From positions 2,542,001-2,606,000 of the forward strand of contig CM066306.1 of the NCBI GenBank assembly GCA_033807695.1: 64,000 bases of DNA. The letters run 5' to 3'. Under the pieces are notes generated by a model, which saw nothing but the letters and a program-made list of their open reading frames with translations, did not search any database and was not told the origin of the DNA. A program made the position numbers and the translations under genes. Below are positions 21,925-34,096 of this stretch, piece after piece (position 1 is the stretch's first letter; every line of letters starts with the position of its first letter). The stretch is from Daedaleopsis sinensis. Its lineage: Eukaryota > Basidiomycota > Agaricomycetes > Polyporales > Polyporaceae.

Positions 21925-23140
21925 TCAGCTCGGGTTGGGAATGAAAACATTGTCCTGGTACTCCGTGGCTGCAGCGGTCGCGCTGACGACTGCAGCGAAC
22001 AGCGTAACCCACCAAGCGCGGTACAGGGTCTGCCATCCCTCCTCATCGATAATGCGCTTCGCACAGTCAATGAAGCCCAGGTAAGGGTCCCGCTCATGCC
22101 GCAATCTATAGAAAGATTAGAATCTTCTCTAGTTTCATGAACGTAAGCTCCTTACCCGATAACATCCTCTTCCTGGCCAGAGTACTCGGCGTACTCGAGG
22201 GCCTCGACCGCGTCGTCTTCAACTTCTTGCTCCACAGAATTGTACTCCGACGTGGAATGGTTGCGCTGGATGGCTAGCTTCGTAGTCATCACCTCAATGG
22301 GGCAGGTGATGGCGGTGCTGAGCATCTCGACAGCAAGGTATACACCGAACTTGTAGGATGAGAAGCCGTGCGCCAAAAGAAGTTTCCGGAGGCTGCGCAA
22401 GAATACAACGGTGTACGCGATGTGGATGACTTGGGCAGTCAGAAGGCCGGGGGTAAGGTACAGAACCCAAGGACGACGACGCTCTGTCGGCGTCAGGAGG
22501 ATCCGGATGGAATAGATGGGCGCAAACCAAGGAAGCCTGTAGGGGGTGACGATCGCCCGATAGGTGATAATTGCAGCAGGGAGCGCAACGAGCATTCCGA
22601 AGACGCCGTACACAAGGGTTGCGATGATACCGACATTCGGTGGGTCGACTCTTCCGTGAGCGAGTCGTTTCGAGTCCAATGCGGCTACGGCGAAACCAGT
22701 CATGAGGATTGAGGCAGTGGCAGTCGGCACTGAAGAAAGTGTTAGCATCGTGGCATCGACCATAGACTCTGGTGCTCAACATACTCAGACCCTTGTACAA
22801 ACCCGCCCAGCCCTGTATGCTGGTGTTGAGTGCATGCAGACGCGAGCGTAAGAATTATGACGTACCTCAATACGGTACACTCGTCTCAACATGCCCAAGA
22901 ACGAAGTGACGATAGGTCCGGTATGAACATTTACATTTCCCTCTGAGTCGAGCTGCAGAGCCTTGGGATTGTAGTTCGCTGTCAATGCAACGTCAGCGCG
23001 CGCTCTCAACTCGCCGCGAGGTCAGGCTCACCTCGTAGTCGAACCAATGCCCCTGTGAGGGGGACGGTGATTCCGAGCGACACGCCCAGAGACAACGCAA
23101 GCGTCAGGCTCAGGAAGATGAATTCGAAGAGACCGGCCAT
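21925..23140 (-). CDS. mitochondrial-carrier-like (SLC25 fold) membrane protein
   Basis: Start ATG at 23140 (MAGLFEFIFLSLTLALSLGV), a hydrophobic helix followed by PLTGALVRLR. Next come a matrix-loop segment (TSFLGMLRRVYRIEGWAGLY then KGL) typical of the second half of a carrier repeat, hydrophobic helices (TATASILMTGFAVAAL, IIATLVYGVFGMLVALPAAI), a region LAVEMLSTAITCPIEVMTTK that preserves a Px[DE]xx[KR]-type signature (PIEVMTTK), and a final repeat (DPYLGFIDCAKRIIDEEGWQ then TLYRAWWVTLFAAVV). The stop is at 21925. Several introns are present. The carrier motifs are degenerate, with only one clear signature. This resembles the divergent carrier-like proteins of basidiomycetes rather than a metabolite exchanger of known substrate. 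An acidic insert (EQEVEDDAVEALEYAEYSGQ) is unusual. Location is presumably a mitochondrial or other organelle membrane. Confidence 0.75.
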
Positions 23141-24736
23141 GGGGGACAGATTGGAGGTCGAGGGAGGAGGAGGAGGAATGGATGCCCGGGGCAGCGCGCA
23201 GAGGCCCCCGCCACTGCCCCGCCGCGCAGCACGACCGGTCAGGGCAATGCCACAGCCACAAGCGGCCGCAGCCGCCAGGCCAAAGCAGCCCAAACTCACC
23301 GCTCTATTTTCCCAGGCCTCTTCCTCTCTGACCACCACCATCTCCTCCCATCGATAACGCCTCCCCACGTCTCCTCCCTCATACCCTCTTCTCGCCGCCC
23401 TCTACGGGGCCTTCTTGTTGGTCCTCAAGACTTCGCATCTCTGGCATTCTTCCTTCGGTCATCCCAGACTGCTGATATCGCATGGACGAAGGAACGACGC
23501 GTTCTGTGACGTGGCAATCAGGCAAATACCGCGATACAGGGTAAAATTGTCATACTTGCTCGACATCGGTCAATACTGGTCTCGTTGAGCTTATAACATC
23601 CATCTGGCGCGCTCAGCTGTATATGTGTGGTTGTTCAGATTCTGGCACTCGGAATTTATATTGCAAATGTCGATTGTAAAGGTTCGTAGGTTGCAATTAG
23701 CGTTGATTCTACAGGCTGATAATGGTGTTCATATCATAGGCTTTTTGACATAGAGCTGCTTGGATTCTATCGCTTCACGACGAACACACAGCGTTGTCTC
23801 TTCAGTGCACGGATGGCACCCGGTGCATTCATCTCCGATGCTTCAGGGTGCAATGTATTTGTCTCGGGAGATGTGAGTATTCCATTGGATCGCTTCTCTT
23901 GGATTGATCTGTTGTCTATTACTAGCCTTTGTTCGCAATATCGCTCTATCCCAGTACTCTTTGGATCGTCATCAGCAACGCTACAAACCCGAACCGCGAA
24001 GGTCAATACGCGTGCGCGCCCTGCACACTCTCAAAGACTCCTGGGTGGTACGGAATGCAAAATATGGCCAAAGCTTTGTAGATCTCCTGGATGTTCTGGA
24101 ACTGGTTATACTGAGGCAGTATGTCGCTCATGGTACGCCACGCCATTCATCGGACGCCTGTTGGTGCTGCTATCGTCGAGGCACGGTGGTCGCCTTGGTC
24201 GCCTTTAGTGCCTTTGCCGTTGCGTGGGCTCGCCTTCTTCTGTTGTTCTGCTACATTGTGCCCTCCATCAGTCGAGCATCCTTCGCTCTACTCCATCTAC
24301 TTATTCAGACGTAGTGTCGTTGCATGTCTTCCTACAGTGTTGCAATAATATATCATCGCATGAACTATATTGTACACTTGTGTAACGCGTGTGCAAACCA
24401 TGCATGGCCTTCTCTGCCTCTTTACATGTCGACAAGCATGATAACAATCCATGGGCCAAGGCAGCGTAGTACTGCAGTCGGAGGTGATGGTGTATTCAGA
24501 CTCTGTCCTGACATACCGTAGGCTACCGTAGGTTGTAGCTATTATCTACAGACTATGTAGAGCACTGTTGCAGGACGGCCACCGAGCGTTCCGCCGCCAC
24601 ACTGGTTTGACTCTCCGACTGTAGCCAGATCATTACGGCCTCCTTTGCCTTCTTGTCTATCTCCCACATCCGCACGTCGTCCTCGACCTCTGCCATCCCT
24701 CCCACTTTTCTCTAACCGATATAGAACATCTCTTTC
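23141..24736. other. divergent intergenic region, nothing recognised
   Basis: 1.6 kb between the carrier-like gene and FUN30, presumably carrying both promoters. Open frames around 23813-24348 (plus) show no family resemblance. A tandem CCGTAGGCTACCGTAGG lies near 24517-24534. Confidence 0.4.
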
Positions 24737-27700
24737 ATGTCTCTAGGGACTGACGCTGCAGCTGCTAGGGTCAGTATAGTTCGTTGTTTGAGCCAGCTAG
24801 TGGTTCCTGTCTAACCAGGTCGTCGTGGCTACCTCACGTCACTGCAGAAAGCGGCGTTGGAACACCTCAAATTCAAGAAAGTCCAGAGGCAACAGAACGC
24901 GTCGTTGGGTCGTTCAGCATCTCCCACACCTCCATCGTGGTCCACCAACAGCGAGAATGCGGCGGGGGGCCTGCCCCCGCAGTCGCGGGACGCTACAGCC
25001 ACATCGCGCTATTTCCCCGTGCCGCTACCGTCTTCTGGGACTGTGCTCGTTCCTAGCTCCAGTCCTCTACGTCCCGATCCCAGTCATACTGCAAAGCCCG
25101 CTGCCAACGCATGGGCCCTATTCGACGACGAGGTCCCGGGCCTCACTCACTCGGATCCACAAGTACGTTCTACCCCCGTCCCCTTGGACCCTCTGTCCAT
25201 GCCGAGCGGCTTTCGTCTACCAAACGGCGTGTCAAACGCGTCCTATACGCGACCATCGTCGTCCAGCAGAAAACTATCGGAGACCGAAGATATGGAGGAG
25301 GGAGACCGCCCTAGGAAGAGGCTGAACATGGGACCTACACTATCCCGAGACCCCATTGACTTCCTCACACCCTCCACTCCGGATGTCCGCCCGCAAGGTC
25401 ACACAGGGCCGAACACATCACTATCGTCCATATCTCTTTCCTCCGACGACTCTTTGCCAGATGGCAAGGACCTTCTTAACGGTGCCTCTCGTCCCCGGAT
25501 CGTCCGTGGTCGGAGTCCGATGGCAGAGAAACCGCGTTCATCTGCACAGAATAGTGAGGTCGATCGCTTCGTGCATTTCTGTCTTACGCAGCCCGAGCAC
25601 GACCGTGAACGCGTACACGCGGCGTGGAAGGAGGCGAACGAGGATGTGCCCAGAGCCTCTGCACTTCTCGTTGATCCGTCATGGAATCCCCGCCCGAAGA
25701 CGCCCCCACCACCTAAGAGTGCCGGCCCTGCTGCGGAGACCGGCCGAGTGGAGGAGGTCGTAGAGGCCAGCAAGGCGCAGCGGCTCGCTGCCAAAGAGAA
25801 GGGCAAGAAGTCCATGATCTATAAGAACCGCGTTTCAGACGGGAAGCCTACGAGCGATGCAGGACCGTCGACGCCACCTCGAGTTAAGCCTCCCCCCATG
25901 ATCATCGACTCCCCCGTGAGCCCCGAGATCGGAAGGTCTCGGAAACGGTTGCGACGAAAGGTCGTCGCGTCCGAGTCCGAAGACGAGTTCAAGGACAGCG
26001 ACGAGGAGTCCGAGGATGGCCATGATAACAACGCGGACGTGCAACGTGCTCTGGAATACTTCAACGAGGCCTCGCCTGATGGGCTGCAGGAGTTGACTGG
26101 TGCGTCCATTGGCAGTTCACTCGTACTGGGTCATGACGTCCGTCGGTGCAGGATGCTCGCCTGAGCAAGCTAAGAAGATTATTGAACTTCGACCCTTTAC
26201 GTCCGTCGAGGATTTGAACACCAAACTCGGCCAGGGTAAGAAGAAGGCCGGCCCTGCTGGAATCAGTCCCCGCATGTTCGAGGATAGCGCGACCATCTTC
26301 CAGGGATACGGCAAGGTTGACAGCATCCTCGCGACTTGCGAGGATATCGGCACCGCGCTCAAGAAGGAGATAGCAACCTGGAACCACGGTAAGGCGAACG
26401 CTCAGACGAAAGGCAAGCAGCGAGACGACTCGGTTGCCACCGACGATGGTGCACTGGCCCTCACGCAACTGTCGCCTGTCACACACAAACCAAAGTACTA
26501 CATGACTGTTCAGCCGTCACTCCTTGTCCCCGGTGTCACCCTGAAGGAGTACCAGATGATTGGGGTCAATTGGTTGAGTCTTCTGTATCAGAAGCGTCTC
26601 AGTTGTATCCTCGCCGACGAGATGGGTGAGTCGTGCCTCCATACTGTGTGGGCGGATGCTAAAGCATGTCGGGTAACAGGTCTCGGGAAGACAGTCCAAG
26701 TCATCAGTTTCTTCGCGCACCTCAAAGAACGAGGTCGCTCCGGTCCGCATCTCATCGTTGTGCCGTGAGTGATCCTGTCGCGTCTCCACGTCGCCTGTCG
26801 CCACAGCTTTGCTGCAGTTCCTCTACTCTCGAGAATTGGTGTCGCGAGTTCCAAAAGTTCGCTGGCGATAGCATCAATGTCGAGACATACTACGCGGACA
26901 AGAACGATCGTCCGAAGCTTCGAGACATGCTGAACAACACTGTCATCACGAAGAAAGCCGGTGGCTGGAACGTTCTCATTACTACCTACAATCTCGCGCA
27001 AGGCGACGACCATGACCGCAAGTTCTTCCGGCGGGTAGAGTGGGATGTGAGTGTTCGATCCTAAATGGTGCAGCGCCGCGACGCTCAAGTCCGTGCCGTC
27101 AGACGTGTGTCTTCGACGAGGGACATGTCTTGAAAAACTTCCAGTCCCAACGATATCAAGCGTTGCTCCGATACAAATCGCGCTGGCGCCTTCTCCTTAC
27201 GGGGACGCCATTGCAGAACAACCTGCAGGAGTTGGTTGTGCGTCTTCATCGTTGTCTTCATCGGTGCCGCTCTTGAATGACGTGTCGCAGTCGTTGATGA
27301 ACTTCATACTTCCGGATACGTTCGCGGAAGATCTGGACTCACTACGGGCGGTGTTCAAGACGAAGGGCGACTCCAAGGTCACGCTGCTCGCTCAACAACG
27401 TGTCTCTCGCGCGAAGAAGATGATGACGCCATTCGTGCTTCGGCGACGGAAGGACCAGGTACGTGCAACATTTACCAAGGATGTTCCAATCTGCGTCTAA
27501 GCAAGTAATCCAGGTCCTCCAAGACTTGCCAAAGAAGACCGAGCGCATAGAGTGGTGTGAGATGACTCCGCTCCAACTATCGATCTACAACGACGCGCTT
27601 CAGCGGTCGCGTAAGACCATATTCGACGTCGAGACCGGAAGCGCAGAGGCCTCCGATGCTCCTATGACGAACGGTCGCGGGAAGCCGAAGAAAAAGACCC

Positions 27701-28754
27701 GCGCGACCGCCCGCACGAAGGACAAGATGTACCTCGAGAACAGCTCGAATGTGCTCATGGACCTGCGAAAGGCTGCGTCGCACCCGATGCTCTTCCGACG
27801 GCGGTTCGCAGATGATATGCTGTCGTCCATGGCGAAGCTCCTGCTCAAGGAGCCCGATTTCAAGAAGCGGGGCGCGATCTTGGAGTATGTCAAGGAGGAT
27901 ATGGAGGTGATGACGGATGCGGAGCTCCAGATCTTTTGCGCGACGTACAAGGTACGACCATCATTCGCCGCCGGGAAACGAACAGGATGTTGATAAGTGG
28001 CGCAGTGCTTGCGGAGATACGTCCAGGACGAGGATTGTTATATGCAGTCAGGGAAAGTCAAGGCCCTCTTGACGCTCCTCGAGCAATACCAGAAGGAAGG
28101 ACGGCGGATGTTGATCTTCTCACAAGTACGTCGCCTCGGCCTTCTGATGTTTCGGATGGGAGGGCTGATAGTATCGCAACTCTAGTTCACGCAAGTCCTG
28201 GACATTCTGCAGAAAGTGCTCGACATACGGAAAGTCAAGTACCTCGTCTTGACGGGCTCCACGCCTGTCGACGTCCGGCAGACCTTGGTCGACGAGTTCA
28301 CCGAAGACGAGAGCATTCCCGTCTTCCTGCTGTCCACAAAAGCTGGTGGCATGGGCATCAATCTCACTGCGGCGAGTGTGGTCATCATGTGAGCATTGGA
28401 CTTCCTTCACCTCCGGGGACCTGATGCTGAAGCGCCGCTGGCTGTAGGTTTGACCAGGACTTCAATCCCCACAACGACAAGCAAGCCCAAGACCGTGCCT
28501 ATCGCATAGGTCAGAAGCGTGATGTCGACGTGGTGAAGCTCATCACCAAGGGGTCCATCGAGGAGGACATGTTCTCCCTTGGCCAGATGAAGCTCGCCCT
28601 CGACGAGGCAGTAGCTGGAGAAGAGGCCGAAGAGCGCATCGAACAGGAGATGAAGATGTCGCTCATGAACGCGGTGCGCAAGAAGCTGGTGACGGGCGAA
28701 GATGTAGAGATGAAGGATGCACCCGCGGCTGCTGAAGCCGCCCCGAAGGATTAA
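24737..28754 (+). CDS. FUN30: Fun30/SMARCAD1-type SNF2 chromatin remodeller
   Basis: A nuclear ATP-dependent remodeller linked in yeast and animals to heterochromatin, replication and DNA-end resection. Exon 1 (24737 onward) encodes [11 protein letters not shown] and joins [15 protein letters not shown] after a 66-nt-range intron. The N-terminus is disordered. A CUE-like ubiquitin-binding helix set ([34 protein letters not shown]) lies near residue 240. An HhH-like segment ([20 protein letters not shown]) precedes the helicase. Motor motifs: [35 protein letters not shown] (motif I, split by an intron), [14 protein letters not shown] [21 protein letters not shown] (motif II), [15 protein letters not shown] (III), [14 protein letters not shown] (IV), [20 protein letters not shown] (V) and [15 protein letters not shown] (VI). 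The DEGH form of motif II is the Fun30/SMARCAD1 family hallmark. About ten introns; length about 1,100 residues. The TAA stop is at 28752-28754. Confidence 0.93.
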
Positions 28755-29673
28755 TGGATTATGGATCCACATCAAGTACAGTATACCCTCCCCAGCCCCA
28801 TCCCCCTGGTAATGTTGTCGAGCCGCACCTCAGGCCCCGTTGTATCTATTCCTTGTAGTCTAGCCCGCCTTGGATCCGTTCGCTGTCGATTGCATACCGG
28901 TTTCCATTCTCGCCGCTCTCACAGACATTTCAATCCATTCTTGTTCGATGCGCTCCCAAAGTACAGTCCTGTCGTCACGATACATACATACTAGATGTGT
29001 GTGGCTCTTGCTCGTCCAGGCGATAACCGCCGGAGGTCGAATTTGGGCGTTGTATATTATCAGCTTTCAGGTGTCCGTCGTGTTGACGAGAGTCCCGAAG
29101 ACTAGAAGCTAGTTTTGAAGAGGCGGTGCTCCGAGACATGGCAATGACTCTGTGTCTATTGCGAGTACGCAATCCTGCTGCCACAGATGCGGTCCCGAAC
29201 TCATAATTTGGAACGTACTGTGTTAGAGAAATCAAGCCCAGTGGCAACCTTCCATCGGGTCAGGTACAGTCTGAGGCAGGGCGTTGGTATTGCGTGTTTG
29301 CCACGGCAATCTTTTCATCACCGACTCGCTGGGGATTTGCAGTCGATCTTGGTCAATCTTCCAAGGCCCTCAAAATAAGACTGCTGCAAAACTTGAAATG
29401 GTCGCCTGGCACATCCAACCAACAAGTCTCACATGAGACTCTGTTTCAGGAAATCGATTAGAAATATGGTGTTTGTCTCCGTCAGAGTAGATGTCTGTAC
29501 AACATGTTGTACATGTGGGTATTTATGTATGAGCGCAATCGTCGTTGAAAGTTTATAGCAAATATTAGTATTGTCCACACATTCACCCATTGTCCACTCG
29601 CAGAAAACACCGGGTGAGAATGAGAACACCGGACACGGTCACTGTAGCTCAGATGCAAAACGATTGGCGAAGG
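28755..29673. other. convergent 3' intergenic region with an 18-bp palindrome
   Basis: Between the 3' ends of FUN30 and the MFS gene. No coding sequence was recognised. It contains the perfect palindrome listed separately at 29496-29513. Confidence 0.5.
29496..29513. repeat. perfect 18-bp palindrome
   Basis: TGTACAACATGTTGTACA reads identically on both strands with no spacer. It lies in the intergenic region between two converging genes. It could be a dimeric-factor site or a cruciform/terminator-like element; function unknown. Confidence 0.85.
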
Positions 29674-32194
29674 CTACGGCTGCTCGCCGCCATATCGCTG
29701 CTTCTCCACGTCGCTCACCGCTGCCTTCGGAGGCACGGGTGCCTGCGCCGCCTCGCGCGCCTCGCGGTCCGTGTCCCGGAGGTTGGACAGGGCCAGCGTG
29801 AGGATGAACGACAGGCCGGCCCAAGGGACGAGGGAGATGAAGCACCAGCGGGTCGCCTGCTGGAACGCCTCCCTGACGAGGGCCTGGACGTCCGGGGGAA
29901 GGCCGCCGATGCTCTGCAAGGACGAGATGCCGTGCGAGAGGCCCTCGGCCAGCACTCCTGCGTCCTGCGCCGAGATCCGCCCGGAGGTGATGAGCGAGGT
30001 CATATAGCTGTTGACCTTGGAGTTGAGCACGGCGCCGCACTGGGCGAGGCCGACGGTCCCGCCAAGGGCACGGCTCTGCGGGGATGGTGAGGAAGGGCGC
30101 GTGTAGAGGAGGACGAGACGGCTTACGAAGAGAGTGAATGCGGAGACGACTGCGACGCGGTGGGTGGGCTGCGAGAACCGGCAGTGGATTGCGAGTGGAC
30201 CGATCGACAAACCGACTCCGGTTCCGGCCATGACGAGGAAGCTGTAGGAGAGACGTCAGGTTACCCGGAGCCGGCTAAGGAGAGCAAATGCCTGAGCTCA
30301 CCCATTGATCTTTCCTTTATCATTGATGTCCATCGCATACGAAACCAAACCCAGGGACACCGCGATGATCAGCCCACCCAAGACGATCGGATACTTTGGC
30401 TGTTGTGTGTGGCGTCAGTACACGAGGAAGAGCGCGGTCTCGAAGCAAACGCACCTGTCTAAGGTTCCTCAGCAAGAAAATGCCTAGCAGCGCGCCGCCG
30501 CCCAGACCAGGTGCGAAGTACAGCAGCTGGGTGCCCGCCTCCGTCCCGCTCAGGCCACTGACGATCGTGAAGAAGATGGCGACGAAGTAGAACACGACGA
30601 GCATGATCATGCCCGAGACGAAGATCGCGTATTGAGCGATGCACAGGTCAAGCGACGTGAACAGGTCGAGGGGAACCATCGGGTCGGTGCGCATGAGCGG
30701 ATTCCTGCTCACTCGGTCCGACTTTTGCTTGCGCTCCAGGACGTACTCCCATGCGACCCACGCGACGTAGAGCACCCCCGAGACGACGAAGCACGCGATG
30801 ACGCGCGCGGTCGCCCACTCCGAGGCCGAGCCCCAGTTGAGCGCGAGGAGGAGCGTGACGCCTCCGCCCATGAAGAGGACAGCGCCAATCCAGTCGACGC
30901 GGAGGAGTCGCTGGGAGATCGTCTCCTTCTCCTTCTCAGTCTCGACATCGGCAGGCGGAGAGGAGGGGTGGCCTGTATGGCGAGGCTGGGCGCCCTTTGT
31001 GCGTCCGCGGAGGATGAAGAGCGAGAGGACCATAGCGATAAGGGAGCACGGCAGGCTGGATGGATCGTGAGCGATGAGAACATCGTAGAAGAGCGAGAGG
31101 TGAACTTACTTGATGGCGAATATCCAGCGGAACGAGACCGTCGTTAGTGCTCCACCGATGACGGGCCCCACACAGTAGCCGACGGTGTAGAGGAAGAAGA
31201 GCACAGACTGCTGCCAGTTGTTGTCGTCAAGAGAGTTTGAGTCGGACATGATGATTCGGACGACCTGGCCGTCACGGAGTGGAGTTAGAGGCTTATGCAG
31301 GCCGAGAGTGAAGAGACGTACCGCCATCATGCCTCCCGCACCGATACCCGCGATCCCGCGGCCCACCAGCATTGTTTCCATGTTCTGACTCCCAGTACTG
31401 ATCGCGCTGCCGACCATGAATAGTAGAAGGGAGAGTTGGAGTGCCCAGTGGCGACCCCATATGTCCGCCAAGGATGCAAACAACGGAAGGAATACGGTTG
31501 ATGTCAAGAGGTACACCGTCCCGATGTAGCTGCAGAGAATGTGAATGGGTCAACTTGGGCGTAGCACGGCTCTTGAACGCTCATACCTTTGAAGGTCAAG
31601 GCGGTTAAATACCGACTATCGGAAACGGTCAGATTCTAAATGTGCTGGAGAGAAGAGCGCGTCGACGCACGGCGATCTCCACTTGAGCAGTGGCGACGAC
31701 TGAACGAAGACTCGAGGGTTAGCGTGAGTTTGAATGCCTCTGAAAAGCTTGCACACCTGTGTAGTCCAACGTCTCAAAGAGAACAGGAACAAGAAGCGCT
31801 AACATAAGCATGAGCTTCCATGTTATAGAGCTCGAGCTTTTTGTTAGTGCGGCGGGGGAAGATCCAGAAGCATCGGGTTGGACAGTTTGGGAGTTCTCTG
31901 AGTCGTGGTCCGGCGGATGGACTCCACCGTCGGACGCGTCTGCTTCACGAGCGGCCTTGGCTTTCGCTGCACGTCTTTTGTTCCTGATGTATCTGTAGGC
32001 GAAAATCATCGCAGGTAGGGGATTAGTGGGGGAAGGGTCGATGGTAGTAGGCGGGGTGTGAGTCGAAGGACTAAGGGGAACGCGGGATAGTGACAGACTC
32101 GTTTATATACGTCCCCTGCTTACCAGAGGGTGGCAGACACGCCGATCACCAGGACAAACATCGTGCCGCCGGCGGTGACGATCAAGTCGAACAT
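29674..32194 (-). CDS. MFS drug-efflux-type transporter (DHA2 / 14-helix class)
   Basis: A plasma- or vacuolar-membrane proton antiporter by family. Start ATG at 32194: an N-terminal helix (MFDLIVTAGGTMFVLVIGVS), a basic then acidic cytoplasmic linker (YIRNKRRAAKAKAAREADAS), then the transporter core. Two micro-exons of about 29 nt each are needed to build the first core helix and loop: DYT|VVATAQVEIA and SVFNRLDLQS|YIGTVYLLTS. Motif A is SLADIWGRHWALQ and motif C is YCVGPVIGGALTTVSFRWIF. Later helices include FVSGMIMLVVFYFVAIFF and APGLGGGALLGIFLL. The C-terminal tail ends at 29674 (SDVEKQRYGGEQP). The WxF after motif C and the long motif-C helix fit DHA2-type multidrug efflux. The substrate cannot be told from sequence. 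The extra N-terminal helix before the charged linker is not usual. Divergent from BET5 by 605 bp. Confidence 0.85.
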
Positions 32195-32799
32195 ATCCGA
32201 GCGTATGGACTGCGCAACGTGTCGACATAACCGCGGCTAGTGTGCGACCGAGGGTTTATAGTATCACCTAGAGCCCACCGGCGGCGCTGTCGCCAACTTG
32301 TGCCGCATCAATGTCCAGTGTGCGTGCGTTGTGCGTGAGTACATTGGAGCTTGCGTCCATCGAGTCACTCCTGTTGTGGAATAGACTGGAGAGTACTGAG
32401 ATGTTTGATCTAAAAATACGACTCCGCGGGTGTGTAGAATGCGTCGCTATAGACATGCGGAATTCCCGAATCGTAGAGCCCATGACCGAAAATCTTGCGA
32501 ATCTCAGGGCGTGTAGAAGAACGTGGTCGAGGAAGAGGCTGGAAGAAGGCGGTCGAGGGGGAGCATGTCATAATCGGGTGCTTTTCTTACTTCGCCACGG
32601 GTGTGTTTGTGTGGCTGTGCTGGCCGACTCTCGGCCTCGGGTGCGTTCCTATTATCGGCGTCTATTGATCCTCAACATACCCGTCCCCTCCTCGGTCCCG
32701 CCCTGGTGACGGTCCGAGTTATACAGCCGCCCTAAAGTAGTGCACTCTACTTACTTACCTCATATCGTCGCACTGTGCCATCTCTGATACGCAGCCGCG
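32195..32799. promoter_or_regulatory. MFS/BET5 divergent promoter region
   Basis: A 605-bp gap between divergent starts. I see no recognised gene and no specific factor site that I can support. Confidence 0.35.
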
Positions 32800-33554
32800 A
32801 TGACTATCTTCAGCCTGTATATATTCGACAGGTGCGTTCATCGACTACATGCAGAAATTCGAATAACTACACGTGTTCTACAGGCATTGTATGTGCATCT
32901 ACTATCAGGACTGGCACCGTACCGTACGTCCAAAGCTTGCGGTCGAGGGCGGCATGCTGCCCGCTGTGTACGCACCAGTCTACCCGTCAGCCAACCCCGA
33001 CGCGGCGTACAGCAACCGCAACACGCTCTCCTCATCCTCCGGCATCGTCGTCGCAGTCAACGATGACTCTCCACACGCAGGCCTGACGAGTCAGCTCCAA
33101 AGCCCCATCGCCCCCCTCCCTCCGCAGCCGACATCCAACCTGTCGTTCGACGAGGAGGCGAAGCTCGTGTACGGCGTGGTGCTCTCCCTGCGGAACATGA
33201 TCAAGAAGCTCTCTGGAAAGTGCGTACTCCCACCCGTCTCCGTCCCCCGCGCATCTGTATACCCAGGCCCGCCCCGCGGCCGCACGCAGGGACGAGCAGT
33301 TCGTCAACTACCAGACGTCGACGTACAAGCTCCACCTCTACGAGACGCTCTCGGGCTACAAGTTCGTCATGCTCAGCGACCCGGGCGCGGACTCGCTCCG
33401 CTTCGTCCTGCGCCAGATCTACTCGGGCCCGTTCCTCGAGTACGTCGTGCGCAACCCCCTCGTGGAGATGGACTGCAAGGAGCGCGGGATCGACAACGAG
33501 TACTTCCGGATGAGCACCGACCGGTTGATCAGAGGCCTCACCGTCTTTCAATGA
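32800..33554 (+). CDS. BET5: TRAPP complex subunit BET5 (TRAPPC1)
   Basis: BET5 is a small longin-fold subunit of the TRAPP core, the Rab (Ypt1) exchange factor and tether for ER-Golgi traffic. Three exons: 32800-32831, 32884-33219 and 33290-33554 (633 nt, 210 residues, in frame). It opens MTIFSLYIFDRHCMCIYYQD then W, a near-exact family N-terminus. A nonconserved insert of roughly 55 residues follows (from LPAVYAPVYPSANPD to PLPPQPTSNLSFD). The core resumes with EEAKLVYGVVLSLRNMIKKL, then KDEQFVNYQTSTYKLHLYET, SGYKFVMLSDPGADSLRFVL, IYSGPFLEYVVRNPLVEMD and the end at 33554. The usual length is about 150-170 residues, so the Ser/Pro-rich loop lengthens it. Convergent with the following membrane-protein gene. 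Confidence 0.93.
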
Positions 33555-34096
33555 TACCCCCCATTACGTCTCCGAGCATGCCCATAGCCCAGTTGGCACC
33601 TGTGATCAGAGCAAGGCGAGCGCGCATGATTGTCGTGTTCTCATCCCGATCAGAATGGATCGGGGCCTCGGAAGTTATAGGTGGGTTCCAGCTGGGACAC
33701 TGCTGGGACATTGGAGGCTAGTCACCTTTGGTACGGCTTGCGTTCGACGCGCGTGAGCAGCGTGCCCTGAATTCACGTTAGTGTGGTGTGGTTCAAAAAT
33801 AGCTGCTCTCATCGCGAAATCTTTGCAAATCCGGTCACGCAGCAAGCTCGATACAGCTCCAAATCCTGTATTCCACGAGGAAGACATCTTGCAAAATCTA
33901 CTACAGGGAAGGCTACACTGTTGGACGTAAGGAAAGGCAATGGTCCGCTTGCCGAGCAAACACAGTTCGTGGGCACATGAAGAACAATGGGAACAACAGT
34001 CAAAATGGCAGCGCAAGCACTGATACCAAGAGAGGGCGGAAATGCTCAGGCTCGGAGAGCGCGCATCACGGCACCCAAAGAAACGTCGCAATAGGT
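33555..34096. other. convergent 3' intergenic region
   Basis: Between the ends of BET5 and the two-helix membrane-protein gene. Nothing recognised on either strand. Confidence 0.45.

Noticed and set aside
23813..24348. Plus-strand open frames upstream of FUN30
   Set aside because: Hydrophobic and Cys-rich by chance composition. They shift frame without splice sites and have no family resemblance.
29590..31147. Plus-strand open frames across the MFS gene
   Set aside because: They are antisense to well-supported transmembrane exons and are rich in Arg, Glu and Asp without any family pattern.
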